NCBI GenBank assembly: GCA_902806595.1
Contig: CADCXC010000020.1
Coordinates: 124,001-188,000 of the forward strand
DNA length: 64,000 nt
Origin: Pyrenopolyporus hunteri
Lineage: Eukaryota > Ascomycota > Sordariomycetes > Xylariales > Hypoxylaceae
Reading direction: 5' to 3'
Of the stretch, positions 8,216 to 19,900 are shown in pieces. Within the stretch, counting starts at the first letter, position 1; each line of letters starts with the position of its first letter. The notes below the pieces were generated by a model. That model was not told the origin of the DNA, did no database searches, and was given only the letters and a program-made list of their open reading frames with translations. A program made the position numbers and the translations under genes.

Positions 8216-11200
8216 ATGTTAATTCTATCTATGTTATGTTTATTATTTTCTAATGCCGTCACTTTGAGACGAGATATGTCAATACTTTTTAATAGAATAG
8301 CCATTATTGCTCTAATTTATTGTTTTTTACATGATGTAGTAAGTTTATCTCTTATAAATAAAGGGGTAGGTTTACATGGAGGTTTACTTCATATTACTAA
8401 TATAACTCAAATATTTCATATATTTGTTTTCATGATAAGTATATTGATATTACAATTGACTAGTTTTTATCCTAGAAAGCTTTGAGTTAAAGAACATTCA
8501 TCTTTAAAAGAATTATTATTTAATAATATTGTATATTACAGAACAAAAATTATTAATAAAATGGGAGAACATTTAAAGATTACAGAATATCCTTTAATTT
8601 TATTATTTGTAGTTAGTGGAGCAATATTTTTAATGTCTACTAATGATTTAGTTTCTATTTTTCTATCAATAGAGTTACAAAGTTACGGACTGTATTTATT
8701 GAGTACAATATACAGGAATTCAGAATTAGCTACTACAGGTGGTCTAATATATTTTTTATTAGGGGGTTTAAGTTCAACATTAATTTTGTTAGGTACAAGC
8801 TTATTATACGCGAATTCAGGTACTACTAATATGGATTATTTGTATGTAATTACTAGTATAAGTGATAATATAAATACTTGGTATAAACCATATTATCTTA
8901 ACTTTTCTTTACTTATTTTTAGTATAGGATTCTTATTTAAAGTTAGTGCTGCACCTTTCCATTTTTGATCACCAGAGGTTTATGACGCCATTCCCACAGT
9001 CGTTACTACATTTGTAGCTATATTAGCCAAAATATCTATATTTATATTATTGTTAGAAATAGTATATTATACAAGTAATTATTTTTCTGACTTTAATTGA
9101 ACATCTGGTTTATTGATGAGTTCGTTATTATCCTTAATAATTGGTACAGTAGTTGGTTTAACACAGTTCCGAATAAAAAGATTGTTGGCTTATAGTACTA
9201 TAAGTCATGTAGGTTTTATATTATTAGCTTTAAGTATAACTAGCATAGAATCTATTCAAGCTTTCGTATTTTATTTAATGCAATATACTATAAGTAATTT
9301 AAATGCTTTTATTATATTAGTTACAATTGGTTTCTCGTACTATTTTTATGTCACAGATAATAAGGAACATAAAGAACTACTAGATAAAAATAATTCTCCT
9401 GTTTTGGGGTGTGGGAAACCCCTTGTAAGGGAGCTATGACCAAATTCTGGGGACCTCCTAAAGCTTCTGATACCAAGCAATGTATGAAAATATATTAGTG
9501 GATGAACTAATCACTCATGTAAGGTAACAAGTCATAAGATGCTCGAAAGAAAAATGGAACACCGCGGATCTAAATCAGAATATTTTTATTCTGTAAAAGA
9601 GCAACGAGTAGACGGTCATATATGCGTAAATTTTATGCATTTAAGGTATGCTCTAATGGGTTTCGAGAGAAACTATCCTATCAGAATCCTTTCTAACCAT
9701 TTAATTACATTAAGCAAATCATATACTTCTCTATCCACAATCCCATTAAATAATTTATCAGTTAATCTAGATCCTTGATACATAACAGGTTTCTCCGACG
9801 GTGAATCAAATTTTACCGTAAGAGTATTTAAAAGTAATACAGTAAAAGTAGGTTGAGCTGTGCAACCTGTTTTTCAGATAGGTTTACACAAAAAAGATCT
9901 TGACCTGTTAGAAAAAATTCAAGCATTTTTAGGTGTAGGAGAAATTTATCATAAAGAAAAATCTTGTAACTATGTGGTACAAAATTTAAGAAGTATAAAT
10001 ATAATAGTAAACCACTTTGAAATATATCCTCTTTTAACTAAAAAACGTGAAGATTTCATACTGTTCTCTCGAATTGTTACTTTGATTAATAAAAAAGAAC
10101 ATTTGACTCTTTCTGGTTTACATGAAATTATATCTCTTAAAGCTTCAATGAATTTAGGTCTTTCTGCAGATCTGAAAACTGCCTTTCCTAATATTACTTC
10201 GGTTATAAGACCAAAACGTACAGATGAAGAATTATTAAATTCTAATATTGACCCTCATTGGATGGTAGGATTCACGGATGCAGAAGGGTGTTTTAGTGTT
10301 AGAATTACTAAATCTTTAACAACAAAAACAGGATACCAAGTACAATTAAGATATCAAATAACTCAGCACTCTATTGATAAGGTATTTATGAATAGTTTAG
10401 TAAACTTTTGAGGTCAAAGAGTCCCTTAGACAAGGATTCATAGTCCTAAAGTAATCAAACTCCGGGCAACTCCTAAAGCTTAGAGTACCAAACATCATAG
10501 GGAAACCTAAGGTGCGGCTGAACTAATTACTCAGGTAAGGTAATAAGCTCTAAGATAGCATCAACCAGAAAAACTTTCCAAGCCCCTATTGCCACTGATG
10601 GTGGGTCCTGTAGGGTTAACAGGGATAGACGGATCAAAAAGTAGAATAAGATGCGGACCAGGAAACTGGGAATGGACCTTCGCGGATCTAAATCAGAAAA
10701 CTTCTGTAAAAGAGCAGAGAGCAGATGGTTGCTGGCCACTAGACGAATCCTATCACAACTAGGAGGGCGAATATCTCTTAATAGGAGTCTTAGTTATACC
10801 TATTGAGGTAGAGTAAATTAAAAATATTAATAGGTAGTAACAAAAATATCCCGTGGGACGGGCAAGCAAAGACCAATAAGTCAGTCTCTAAACTTCAGCC
10901 CTGAAATAATGCAGCAAGACGTAAGACTAAGTAAGGTTAAATAATTGAGTGAGTGCCTCAGGCTTGACATTGCGAATGAGGAATTTGTAAAGTGCTACTA
11001 GTTAAAAAAAAAAATAGGTGCTTCGACTCAACAAGGGTAACTGTATCTAAGATCAGGGAATATCTAAATGGTCTAAAGTGTGCTCCAATAGGCAATGAAA
11101 AGCGTCGTTATGATTCCAGTCTAGATCTGTAGCGAAAGTATGGTCGAAGGAATTTAAAGCATGTGTGGTAAAGTGTTTTTAAGATTTAGAGAAAATAAAG

Positions 11201-14151
11201 TAGATTTTCAAATACTAAAATTTAAAGATCTGACTGATAAAGTTATTCCCTTATTTCGAAGAGTACCTTTACAAAGGGTGAAATCTAGAGATTTTAGAGA
11301 TTTTAGTAAAGCAGTAGAGATAATGAAAATGAAAAAACATTTAACTAATGAAGGGTTAGATCTATTACATAAATTAAAAGTGGGTATGAATAAAGGTAGA
11401 GAATAAAAAACTGGTTATATTTGACAGAGGGTAACGCTAATATTTATTATTTTTCTCCGGTTCCTATAATATATTCTGATTTTCAGGTTTGCTAGTCCCC
11501 GGCTTCGCACTAAAAAAGTACAAGTACAAGGCTTCGCGCTTCGCGCTGGCTTGCGCAGCTAGATTGCGAAAATATATATTTGTACTTTTTTCCAGAGGTC
11601 GCGGCACCCGTATGTAATTATTTGTATGATAAATCTGACAACCATGGTACAATTAATCAGCCAATTAAGAGGATATTTTTACGTAAATCCTATTTTGGCT
11701 TTAAGTTTGGCTATTACAATATTTTCTTTTGTGGGTGTGAACGGGAATGCCCACAACCATAATAATAGATTAATTCCTAAGATCCCTATATTTTTATTAA
11801 ATATATAGAGAACTGTAGGTATTGGCCGTCGCTCTATAGGATTAAGGTGGCTGAAACTACTTATATCTATTATTATTAAAAAAAAAATATCACCATATGC
11901 TGGAAACTTCTTACAATTATACTACTATAATTTAGTCCCACCAACGCGACTTTTAGCTTCTCTCCCTACCTTTTTGCATCTTTTTATGATCCTTCTACAT
12001 CTTTAATTTCTCTCTTCATAACTTCAGATCGTAAACCAGAAGAGGGGGGGGGTGGGAGAACTTCGTACTTCTACTTCGTAGGAAAAAAATGTTTTTCGGC
12101 TAAAGGGCGAACTTCGTCGGGCATAATTTAGTGAAAATGTCTAATTTTGAACAATCAGCAGGAAACCAAAATAATATGCCATTATGAGTAGGATCCTCAG
12201 AGACTTTACGTGATACTTAGAGTGTAGCTTTTATTAATCCACTCTCTGAAGATAAAGTCCATATAAATATTTATATGAATATCGTACGTCGATTATTTAG
12301 TTTTGAAATTAAAGATATTATCATTTTTAATGGTAATTCTACCCTATACTCCTATCAAGAGAGTTTAAGACTCAAATTCTCCGTTGGAGGATGCCAGATA
12401 TGAGAGGAAAAAAGTAATTTAACCTCTTTGATTAATAAAAGGTCTTATTCATCACATTCAAACTCCAAAATAGTCCTTTCACCTAATTTCGTTACAGGGT
12501 TTACTGACGCTGAAGGTTGTTTTTCTATTAAAATTAGCAAATCCAAAACTCATAGTTTAGGTTGAAAAGTGGAGGCTATATTTAGCATTATGCTCCATGA
12601 AAAAGATTTGAATATACTAGAAGGAATCCAAGCTTACTTTGGAGTAGGTAAAATATATTTCGGAAAGGGTAATGTAAGTTATCGAGTAGAGTCAAGTAAA
12701 CATCTTCGAGATACTATATTACCTCACTTTGATAAATACCCTTTAATAACTCAGAAGTTAGCAGATTATCTATTATTTAAAGAGGTAGTGAGAATGATTA
12801 TTAATAAGGAACAATTAATTCAAGAGGGGTTAGTAAAAATAGTAGCTATAAAATCATCTATGAATTTAGGATTAAGTGATGCATTAAAAACAGAATTTAG
12901 TACACAAATTTCCGATTCATATCCTAGACCTCTCGTTGAAAATAAGAAGGTGAAAGATCCCCAATGAGTAGCAGGGTTCACCAGCGGTGAGGGTTGTTTT
13001 AAAGTTTTTGTGCAAGAACATTTGAAAAACCTGACGGGGTTTAGGGTAATGTTAGGATTTACAATTACTCAACATAATCGTGATGAAAATTTAATGAAAA
13101 GCTTTATTGATTATTTTGGGTGCGGAAAAATAGAACATAGGGGTGACCGATTGGATTTTTCGGTAAAAAATTTGCGGGATACTCGTGATATAATTCTGCC
13201 CTTTTTTCAAAAATACCCTATTGTAGGTGTGAAATCTAAGGATTTCGAAGATTGATGTCTTGTAGTGAAATTGATAATAGACAAAGAACATATTACAAAT
13301 ACCGGGGTCGAAAAAATTAGAAAGATAAAAGCTAATATGAATAGACAGAGGTCACCAAACGAAGAAGAGTAATGTGAATGAATTTATTTCAGACCTATTC
13401 CCTTCCCGCCGCTGCTTCGCAGCGAGAAAATTTGGCTCTTTTTTTTAAAGCTCCTTTTAAAAAGAGGATGGCCCAAGAGGCAGAGTGAAAATTAGTTTCA
13501 CCCCAGGGGTGAAACCTCAACTTCGTTCGGGACCCCTGCCCCACTGGGGATCGGGTAATAAGAATATTGAATATGTAGTAGTCTATTTGAGTTTGGCAAG
13601 ACGAAAGTAGCTAGGCTTTTTTCTTATTGTAGGATTTCAAAATAGTTTAGCCCTTCTAGCTTTACGGCAGGAGTCTACGACTATCGAATCCTCTCCTCCG
13701 AGGAAGGGGGTTTTATTAGGAACCTCCTAGACTCGGGTATCGGGAGGAAAAAATAAATAATTAACCGGTTCCGCCATTAGTCGGATTTTTTGCTAAACAA
13801 ATGGTTTTAAGCGCGGCTTTAGATAGCGGTTATGTATTTTTATCCTTAGTCGCTATATTAACTAGTGTAGTTGGTGCAGTCTACTACCTTAACATTATAA
13901 AAGAAATTTTCTTTTATAAACCTGAATATAAAATAAATTCTTTATTAAAGGATAGAAAATTATCCAGTTATATTTATAATAAAAATGTTTTAGTCAAAAA
14001 TTTAGAATTCAAATATAATAATATAGTTATGACTAGTCCTATATCTATTACAATATCTAGTATAACTCTAATAATTTTATTATTTATATTAATGAACCAT
14101 GAGTGATTAAGTATGGGAACTATACTGGTTCAAGTATTATTTAACACATAA
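8216..14151 (+). CDS. nad2: NADH dehydrogenase subunit 2 (three exons)
   Basis: Nad2 is a membrane proton-pumping subunit of respiratory complex I. Exons are 8216-9400, 11647-11736 and 13768-14151, 1659 nt or 552 codons plus stop, the usual length for filamentous ascomycetes. TGA is read as Trp at several places, for example 8483 and 8966. The exon joints restore the family sequence: NNSPV|QLISQL and FSFVG|VPPLVGFFAKQ; each exon ends in T and each intron in G, as group I introns require. The protein is almost wholly transmembrane helices, with the KVSAAPFHFW and KRLLAYSTISHVGF signatures of antiporter-like subunits. The last 17 codons (EWLSMGTILVQVLFNT) are repeated about 940 nt downstream next to nad3, showing that this gene's end is a replaced copy. 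The stop at 14149 is followed without a gap by another ORF in the same frame. Confidence 0.95.
9539..11406 (+). CDS. Two-domain LAGLIDADG endonuclease of nad2 intron 1, split by a nested intron
   Basis: The protein joins 9539-10414 and 11164-11406 (372 residues). The first LAGLIDADG motif is ITGFSDGESNF (about residue 83; read through a TGA Trp at 9776), the second WMVGFTDAEGCF. After removal of the inner intron the coding sequence continues VNFWG|CGKVFLRF, which is the YFGCGK motif conserved in all its paralogues here, so the splice is well supported. The N-terminus (RGSKS...VKEQRVDG) is translated from the ribozyme core, as in cox2 intron 1 and nad5 intron 1. It would cut the intronless nad2 allele and drive homing. 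Without splicing of the inner intron the second domain would be lost, so endonuclease output depends on that splicing. Confidence 0.85.
10415..11163 (+). mobile_element. ORF-less group I intron nested inside the endonuclease ORF (twintron)
   Basis: It begins after GGT (T10414) with CAAAGAGTCCC and ends AAAGCATG before TGTGGTAAAG. Core landmarks of the same family as its host are present: CAAACTCCGGGCAACTCC, TAATTACTCAGGTAAGGTAA, CGCGGATCTAAATCAG and AAGAGCAGAGAGCAGATGG. Length 749 nt, with no ORF. Both boundaries obey the exon-T, intron-G rule and the joined codons give the conserved WGCGK of LAGLIDADG paralogues. Confidence 0.85.
11737..13767 (+). mobile_element. Group I intron 2 of nad2
   Basis: It starts GTGAACGGG after GTGGGT and ends TTAACCG before GTTCCGCCATTAG. 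The core is of a different type from intron 1: CCATATGCTGGAAACT near 11896, AATCAGCAGGAAACC near 12153 and ATCCTCAGAGACT near 12191. GC clusters occupy the stretch after the ORF (13395-13730), including the TTCGTTCGGGACCCC motif. Confidence 0.88.
12275..13372 (+). CDS. Two-domain LAGLIDADG endonuclease of nad2 intron 2
   Basis: The 365-residue ORF starts MNIVRRLF at the first in-frame ATG after the core. LAGLIDADG motif 1 is FVTGFTDAEGCF and motif 2 WVAGFTSGEGCF, where the Trp codon is TGA at 12965. Each domain carries the downstream FGVGKI / FGCGKI turn and the NKEHLT-type helix seen in all paralogues of this group. The frame is complete without breaks. The likely function is DNA cleavage at the intronless nad2 site; a maturase role is possible but not visible. 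Confidence 0.85.
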
Positions 14152-15138
14152 ATGAATAATTTCTGCGCGAGCGACTGATTTTTTATAAACAGAGGGTATT
14201 TAATTTATAAATCTAGTCCCTTCCGGTTAAATAATATTTTACCCGGTGCGGGGCAAGCCCGCCCCGGGGCTAGTGTTTGTACAAATAGATTTTTTTCTAC
14301 AGATTTAGTTACAAGCTCTATAAAAGGATCTAAATTAGGTTTTTATCATACTGAAAATATTAAATTTTATGATTGATTTGTAGGGTTAACAGGTGAAGAA
14401 GGGTTGTTCTTAATATCTATTGTAAAGAAAGGTAGTTCTTGTGCTTTTTATTTTGAAATAGGATTATACAAAGACTATGTTGAATTGTTATATTCTTTAA
14501 TAAAAGAATTGAGAATGGGTAGAGTGGCGGCTACTTTCGGTAAAGCAGCCTATTTTACCGTAATACCTAAGGAGGAAATGGCTTTATTGTTAATATTCTT
14601 TATAGAGCACCAGTTAAAATCAAATAAAGCTTTAAAGTATATATACTTTAAGCAAGCCTTTCCTCCTGGTAAAGAATCAGTATATTTAATCTTAAGTCAA
14701 ATGAATACTAAAAGACTTTCAACTCATAATTCTAAATTGGTGGATAGAAAAGAAATACAAGTAAAAATAGAAGAGTTGCTGGTATTACCTTCTAATCATG
14801 AAGTCAAAGAATATGGGTGCGCGAGCGACTGATTAATATCAGAAAATAAATATTATACAGATAAAAATAGTGCAGTTATACTTGAATATGAAAGCGGTAA
14901 CGTCGTTAATAGCTTTGAATCCCTAACAGCATGTGCTCAAGCCTTAGGTCAAACTAGAAATCTGGTCACTCGGTATATGTTAAAAGGTAAACCTCTTAGA
15001 CTAGATAATATACTTGTTTATATAAAAAAATCCGCAAAATCGGAGAGTGGAACACATACTTTAAAAAGTAGCGTGATTTTCACAAAAGAATGATTAAGCA
15101 TGGGAACTATACAGGTTCAATTTTTATTTTATACATAA
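14152..15138 (+). CDS. Inserted LAGLIDADG/NUMOD1 ORF ending in a relic of the nad2 C-terminus
   Basis: The ORF opens with ATG immediately after the nad2 stop, in the same frame, and runs 328 residues. It has one LAGLIDADG-type motif (WFVGLTGEEGLF, about residues 67-78, Trp as TGA) and a NUMOD1-like segment near residues 243-275 (EYESGNVVNSFESLTACA). Its last residues, EWLSMGTIQVQFLFYT, are the displaced original end of nad2. Its stop overlaps the nad3 start as TAATG, the junction expected between nad2 and nad3 in this group of fungi. A double-hairpin GC element is embedded in frame (about residues 20-40), and the motif GCGAGCGACTGATT occurs twice. Interpretation: a mobile endonuclease gene landed in the nad2 3' end and supplied a new copy of that end. 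Whether a protein is made is unknown. Confidence 0.75.
14211..14273 (+). repeat. Double-hairpin GC element, copy 2, inside an ORF
   Basis: Arms CTAGTCCC and GGGGCTAG flank the hairpins CCGGTTAAA...TTTACCCGG and CGGGGCAAGCCCGCCCC. The design matches the element at 7790-7856. It keeps the surrounding reading frame open. Confidence 0.85.
15088..15138 (+). repeat. Displaced relic of the nad2 3' end
   Basis: ATTAAGCATGGGAACTATAC and the following bases align with 14106-14151, the present end of nad2, at most positions, including the terminal TAA. The relic alone keeps the one-base overlap with nad3 (TAATG). Confidence 0.9.
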
Positions 15139-15575
15139 TGAGTTCAATGACTTTATTTTTTATTTTTGTTTGTATTATAGCTATTTTATTTTTAGCTATA
15201 AATTTTTTCTTAGCTCCTCGTAACCCGTATTATGAAAAAATCTCGGCTTTTGAGTGTGGATTTCATTCTTTCCTTCAAACTAGATTACCTTTTAATATTT
15301 CTTTCTTTGTTTATGCTATTCTGTTTTTACTTTTCGATCTAGAGATTTTATTACTTTATCCTTTTTCAGTTAGTGCCTATAATAACGATATTTATGGGTT
15401 GATAGTTATGTTAATTTTTTCTATTGCAATTACTATTGGATTTGTTTTCGAGTTAGGAAAGGGAGCATTAAAAATATCTAACAAACAGCTAGATAATTTT
15501 TCATCTAATAAAAGGTCGATAAATAGCCTTAGTTATATAGGAAATTTTGCATCTTCACAGGGTATTTTAAACTAA
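15138..15575 (+). CDS. nad3: NADH dehydrogenase subunit 3
   Basis: Nad3 is a small membrane subunit of complex I near the quinone-access loop. The 145-residue product begins MSSMTLFF and contains the family core NPYYEKISAFECGF with the conserved Cys of the flexible loop, then LPFNISFFVYAILFLLFDLE and further helices. The start at 15138 is chosen because it overlaps the stop of the relic nad2 end (TAATG); an upstream in-frame ATG at 15090 lies within that relic. The C-terminal 35 residues or so (after GALKISNKQ) are longer than in most relatives and polar. There is no intron. Confidence 0.95.
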   Translation: MSSMTLFFIFVCIIAILFLAINFFLAPRNPYYEKISAFECGFHSFLQTRLPFNISFFVYAILFLLFDLEILLLYPFSVSAYNNDIYGLIVMLIFSIAITIGFVFELGKGALKISNKQLDNFSSNKRSINSLSYIGNFASSQGILN

Positions 15576-16224
15576 AAAAAATCCAAAAATTAGAGAATAT
15601 TTTTGCTAAGTAAGCAAAGGCAAGGTATATGAAATTTGCTTTATGATTATATTTACTTGTTTGTCAAGGTTTGTACGGATCAGCCTTTTGATAAAGAGTA
15701 GGCGTGTTAGCATTATACGTTTATTTAGAAATTATATTCTTACTTATCTTAATTATAACCAAAACCATAAAGATTAATATTAATATCTTTAAAGATAAAA
15801 AGATACTTGTTAAATTAGGAAGAATTTACGAAGTTTGCTTGCTTCGCTGCTTCGCACACAATAAAAATCCGTTTATGCGAAGCAGCAGGGGTGAGCTGGG
15901 CTGTGTAGCATTGCGGTCGCCTTATTATTAATAGGCGGCAGGAGCTGTGGGACTTTACCCACTGGGAGAAAACAGTAAAAAAATTTTTTTCTCTTTTTTA
16001 AGGTTCTTTATCACCACGCAGCACTGGTGATAAATAACCGTAGCTCCCCCCCCCCCCTTTCAAACCAGTTAAAAACCTCAATGTGAGGTCCTTTCTTTTT
16101 TCTACTCTACCCTGTTTCTTTACCTATATCAGGATCGAGTGTTTAAATCTAAATCTCTTGATTACAGATTTAATAATCCAGATTTTTTTATATAGATAAT
16201 AGATTTAACATAGACGGAAAAAAG
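15576..16224 (+). other. Spacer between nad3 and atp9, with duplicated block and GC clusters
   Basis: No complete gene is visible. The part from about 15681 to 15870 is repeated at 23730-23912; it contains an open stretch starting MLALYVYLEIIFLLILI, a hydrophobic helix of unknown origin, that ends in the GCTTCGCTGCTTCGC cluster. GC clusters and a poly-C run (16046-16059) follow. The AACCTCAATGTGAGGTCC hairpin at 16074-16092 is also in the second copy. Confidence 0.75.
15681..15870 (+). repeat. Duplicated block upstream of atp9, copy 1
   Basis: CTTTTGATAAAGAGTAGGC and the following ~185 nt recur nearly base for base at 23730-23912. In the second copy the block joins directly to the AACCTCAATGTGAGGTCC hairpin and the atp9 leader, without the GC clusters present here. 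Confidence 0.95.
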
Positions 16225-16449
16225 ATGATACAAGCCGCAAGGATAATAGGTACAGGTTTAGCAACTACTGGTTTGATAGGTGCGGGGGTAGGGATAGGTG
16301 TCGTTTTTGGTGCTTTAATTTTAGGGGTGTCTAGAAACCCGTCTCTGAGAGGTCAATTGTTTTCGTATGCTATTTTAGGGTTTGCATTCAGTGAAGCGAC
16401 GGGCTTGTTCGCACTAATGATGGCATTTCTACTGCTATATGTTGCTTAG
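16225..16449 (+). CDS. atp9: ATP synthase subunit 9 (c-ring proteolipid)
   Basis: The 74-residue product is the c subunit, whose ring turns as protons pass through the Fo motor. Two transmembrane helices flank the polar loop SRNPSLRGQ. The proton-binding acid is the Glu in FAFSEATGLF in helix 2 (about residue 58). The first helix has the GTGLATTGLIGAGVGIG glycine pattern. Start and stop are unambiguous and there is no intron. The sequence upstream of the ATG (TAGACGGAAAAAAGATGAT) is shared with the second, altered copy at 24025. Confidence 0.97.
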   Translation: MIQAARIIGTGLATTGLIGAGVGIGVVFGALILGVSRNPSLRGQLFSYAILGFAFSEATGLFALMMAFLLLYVA

Positions 16450-16976
16450 TTTTCGATTATACTTATACGTTAACTACGTGACCCCCTATACCCCCCTTTG
16501 TTGATTTAATTTCTTATTTTTCAAATAATTCTAAATTTTTTACCAGTGAAGCTTAAATTCTTATATTGTTTAGTACTCGGTTTATGTAATGAAAGATTGT
16601 TTACCTTTAAAAGTGGCTATAAAATAACTTAAATATTATTAAAAATCCTGGCGCGCGTCAGTAAAGGGGGCCGGCCCTGGCCCCGGTGGGGCGCGCAGGG
16701 CCTCGATGGAGGGAAAAATCTAAAGGTAAAAAATGTGAGTGTTCCCCTCCATCACTTTGTAGCTCGCGCATGGCTTGCGTGTAGCTTGCGCAGGGAACCT
16801 TAACTTCGTTCGGGACCCCCACTGGAGGTGGCGAATGAGATAATGTTACTGTAGCTTGCTAACCTCCTGTTTTACAAAAATAGACTAAATACGTTTATCT
16901 TTTACTCTGTATTTTTATATCAGTGTATTATATTTACGTATTTGTTCAATAATGCAGAGATTTTTTTTTTGATACA
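16450..16976 (+). other. Spacer between atp9 and cox2 with dense GC clusters
   Basis: Nothing coding is seen. 16647-16705 is a strongly GC-rich island (GGGGGCCGGCCCTGGCCCCG). The motif ACTTCGTTCGGGACCCCC near 16802 recurs at 13522 and inside the nuclear-like module at 54200. Confidence 0.75.
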
Positions 16977-19900
16977 TTGTTACTTTTTAAATATCTTCTT
17001 AAGATAAATCTTGATGTACCTACTCCGTGGGGTATTTATTTTCAAGATAGTGCTACTCCCCAAATGGAGGGATTAGTTGAATTACATGATAATATTATGT
17101 ATTATTTAGTTATGATTTTATTTGCTGTAGCATGAATATTGTTTTCTATTATATGAAATTACGTTGAAACTAAATCGCCTAAAGAGGAGTGATTGGGAAA
17201 ATCACTGTTATGGGTGTTAACATTACCAAATTCCGGAAAACTCCTAAAGCTCTTGGTACCAAACTATATATGAAAATATGTGTGTGGCTGAAGTAATTAC
17301 TCAGGTACGGTAACAAGCCAAGAGATTTGTGAAAACAAAATGGAATATCGCGGATCTAAATCAGTTGTAGAATTAATACCTGCAGCTGTAAAAGAGCAAC
17401 GAGTAGACGGTAATGGTCAAGTAATAAATATTACTTGTTTAAGGTGTATTCTAAAAGATTTCGAGAGGAATTCTTATATCAACGTCCTTTCTAACCAAAT
17501 ATTAAAAAGGCCTTATTCTTCTATTTCTATAAATAAATCAGATTACATTCATAGCGAATCTCCAGTAAATCCTTGATTTTTAACAGGATTTGCTGATGGA
17601 GAAGCTTCTTTTATCATCTATATCCAAAAAACAGATAACACTAGATTAGGTTGAGCTACTTGAGTTGCTTTTGAAATAAATATAAATGATAAAGATATGT
17701 CTATTTTAAAAGATATTAAATCTTACCTAAGGGTAGGAAAAATTAACCAAAAATCAGATGGTTCTTGTGTTTATTATATAAGAGCGTTAAATGAAATTAG
17801 TGTATTAATAGATCACTTTGATAAATATCCCTTAATAACTAAAAAATATGCTGATTATTTATTATTTAAATCTGCATACGAAATTATAAAAAATAAACAA
17901 CATTTAACTAAAGATGGATTTAATAACATAGTAGCTCTAAAAGCTACTACTAATAAAGGTTTAAGCCCTACATTAAAAGAAGCTTTTCCTGATATTATTC
18001 CATCAGAAAGATCTGATGTACGTAATACTACTACATTTGATCCTAATTGATTATCAGGTTTTACCACTGCAGAAGGAAATTTCTTAGTTAGAGTTTTAAA
18101 TGGACCTAAAGAACAAATCATATTGCGTTTTAAATTAACTCAACATATAAGAGATGAACAACTCTTCAGAAATATAGCCGATTACTTAAAATGTGGAAAA
18201 ATTTATGTCAGTGAAAGATCAGTGTCTTTTATTGTTACTAAATATAGTGATATAACAGAAAAAATTTTACCTTTATTTAATGAATATCCAGTACAAGGTG
18301 TAAAACGTTTAAATTACGCTGATTTTATTAAAGTATGGCAACTAATCAAAAGTAATTTACATCTTACAACTGAAGGTATTAAATTAATTCGTAAAATAAA
18401 ATCTGGAATGAATTTAGGTAGAGTATTTTAAGTGCTGCTCTATATAAGTAAAATAATAGGAATAATGGGCTAAATAATATTTGTATGATTAAGTTGATTG
18501 TTTTTTGATATCTCATAAATATTTAAATCATGGTAAAAATGTGCCTGCTAAAAAGTGTTTTAAATTTAATTTAATGAATTATAATAATTATATACGTGCT
18601 TACAGTACATCTCCTTCTCCTAATGTTAATAGTGTAAAGTATTACGAAGATGCTTATTCAATGAGAAAAAAAATTATAAAAGATAATAAAAATAAATCTG
18701 GAATTTATAAATGAACCAATAAATTAACAAATGATATTTATATTGGACAATCCATAGATTTAGCCAAAAGATTTATAAAATATTTCAATCTTAGTTATTT
18801 AAAAAATAGAGAAACTCTTGTAATAAGTAGGGCTTTAATTAAATACGGATATTCTAATTTTTCATTAGAGATATTAGAATATTGTGATATAGCTAATTTA
18901 ACAGAAAGAGAACAATACTACTTTGATAAATTAAATCCTAGATATAATACTTTAAAATTAGCAGGTAGCTCTTTAGGTCATAAAGCTACTGAAGAGACTA
19001 AAGCTAAAATAAGTAAATCTTTAAAAGGAATTTATATTAAAGAAAAGTCTGCTTTATTTGGCCGTACTCATACTGAAGAAACTAAAGCACTTATGTCTTT
19101 AAAGAAATCTAAAGAGAATAATCCATTATTTGGAAAAATTCACTCAGAAGAAACTAAAGAGTTAATGAGACAAAAAGCTTTAGGTAGAAAACATTCTGAG
19201 GAAACCTTATTAAAGATGAGTGCTAGCAGAGGTTATTCTGTGAACATACTTGAAAAATGTGACTCAGAAGGGTTTAAATTAATCGGTAGTTTTGTTTCAA
19301 TAAGAAGAGCTGCTAAATTCTTAGGAATTAGTAGTAATACTGTAAGACTATATATAAATTCCGGAGAAATCTTCAAAGATAGATATAAATTTACCAAAGG
19401 TAATGAAAATTAAATTTAAAAAAACTATGAGTCAAATTCCACTATATGCTGGAAACTCCTAAAGCCTTTAGGTACTAAAAATTAGATTAATCTATATTTT
19501 ATTAGTGATAACCCTAAAGGATGTACAATGGATAATCAGCAGGAAACCAACGGGTACTACCTTAGTAGGATCCTCAGAGACTACATGTGGAAACTATATG
19601 TTTATATAGTAAGATATAGTCCAGTTAAGTATGAAAGTGCTTAAGTTTATCGACATTAATAGAATTAATATGAACTATTACTCCTGCAGTAATATTAATA
19701 TTAATTGCATTTCCCTCCTTTAAATTACTATATTTAATGGATTAAAATTTAAAGTCCACCCGACGAATTACAGCTCGTTTGGTTAAAGAGGATGAATTTC
19801 AAGGAAAGCTGATAGTAATTTTCAGTCAACTTGAAGCGTAGCTTGTAAAAATTAGATCTTCGTGGTTAAACGAAGTTAAATAAGAACGTTCAACGACTAG

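Larger units (their letters stand above)
9401..11646 (+). mobile_element. Group I intron 1 of nad2, containing a nested intron
   Basis: It starts GTTTTGGGG after exon T9400 and ends CCATG before GTACAATTAATC. The core has the family landmarks CCAAATTCTGGGGACCTCC, TAATCACTCATGTAAGGTAA, CGCGGATCTAAATCAG and GAGCAACGAGTAGACGG. Its endonuclease ORF lies 3' of the core and is itself interrupted by a second group I intron at 10415-11163. Confidence 0.88.

Noticed and set aside
10527..10739. Minus-strand ORF of 70 codons
   Set aside because: It lies entirely in the nested group I intron core and has no homologue or start context; a chance shadow.
15704..15931. Hydrophobic ORF MLALYVYLEII as a real gene
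   Set aside because: It occurs twice only because the whole block was duplicated, ends in a GC cluster differently in each copy, and matches no known protein; kept as part of the repeat.
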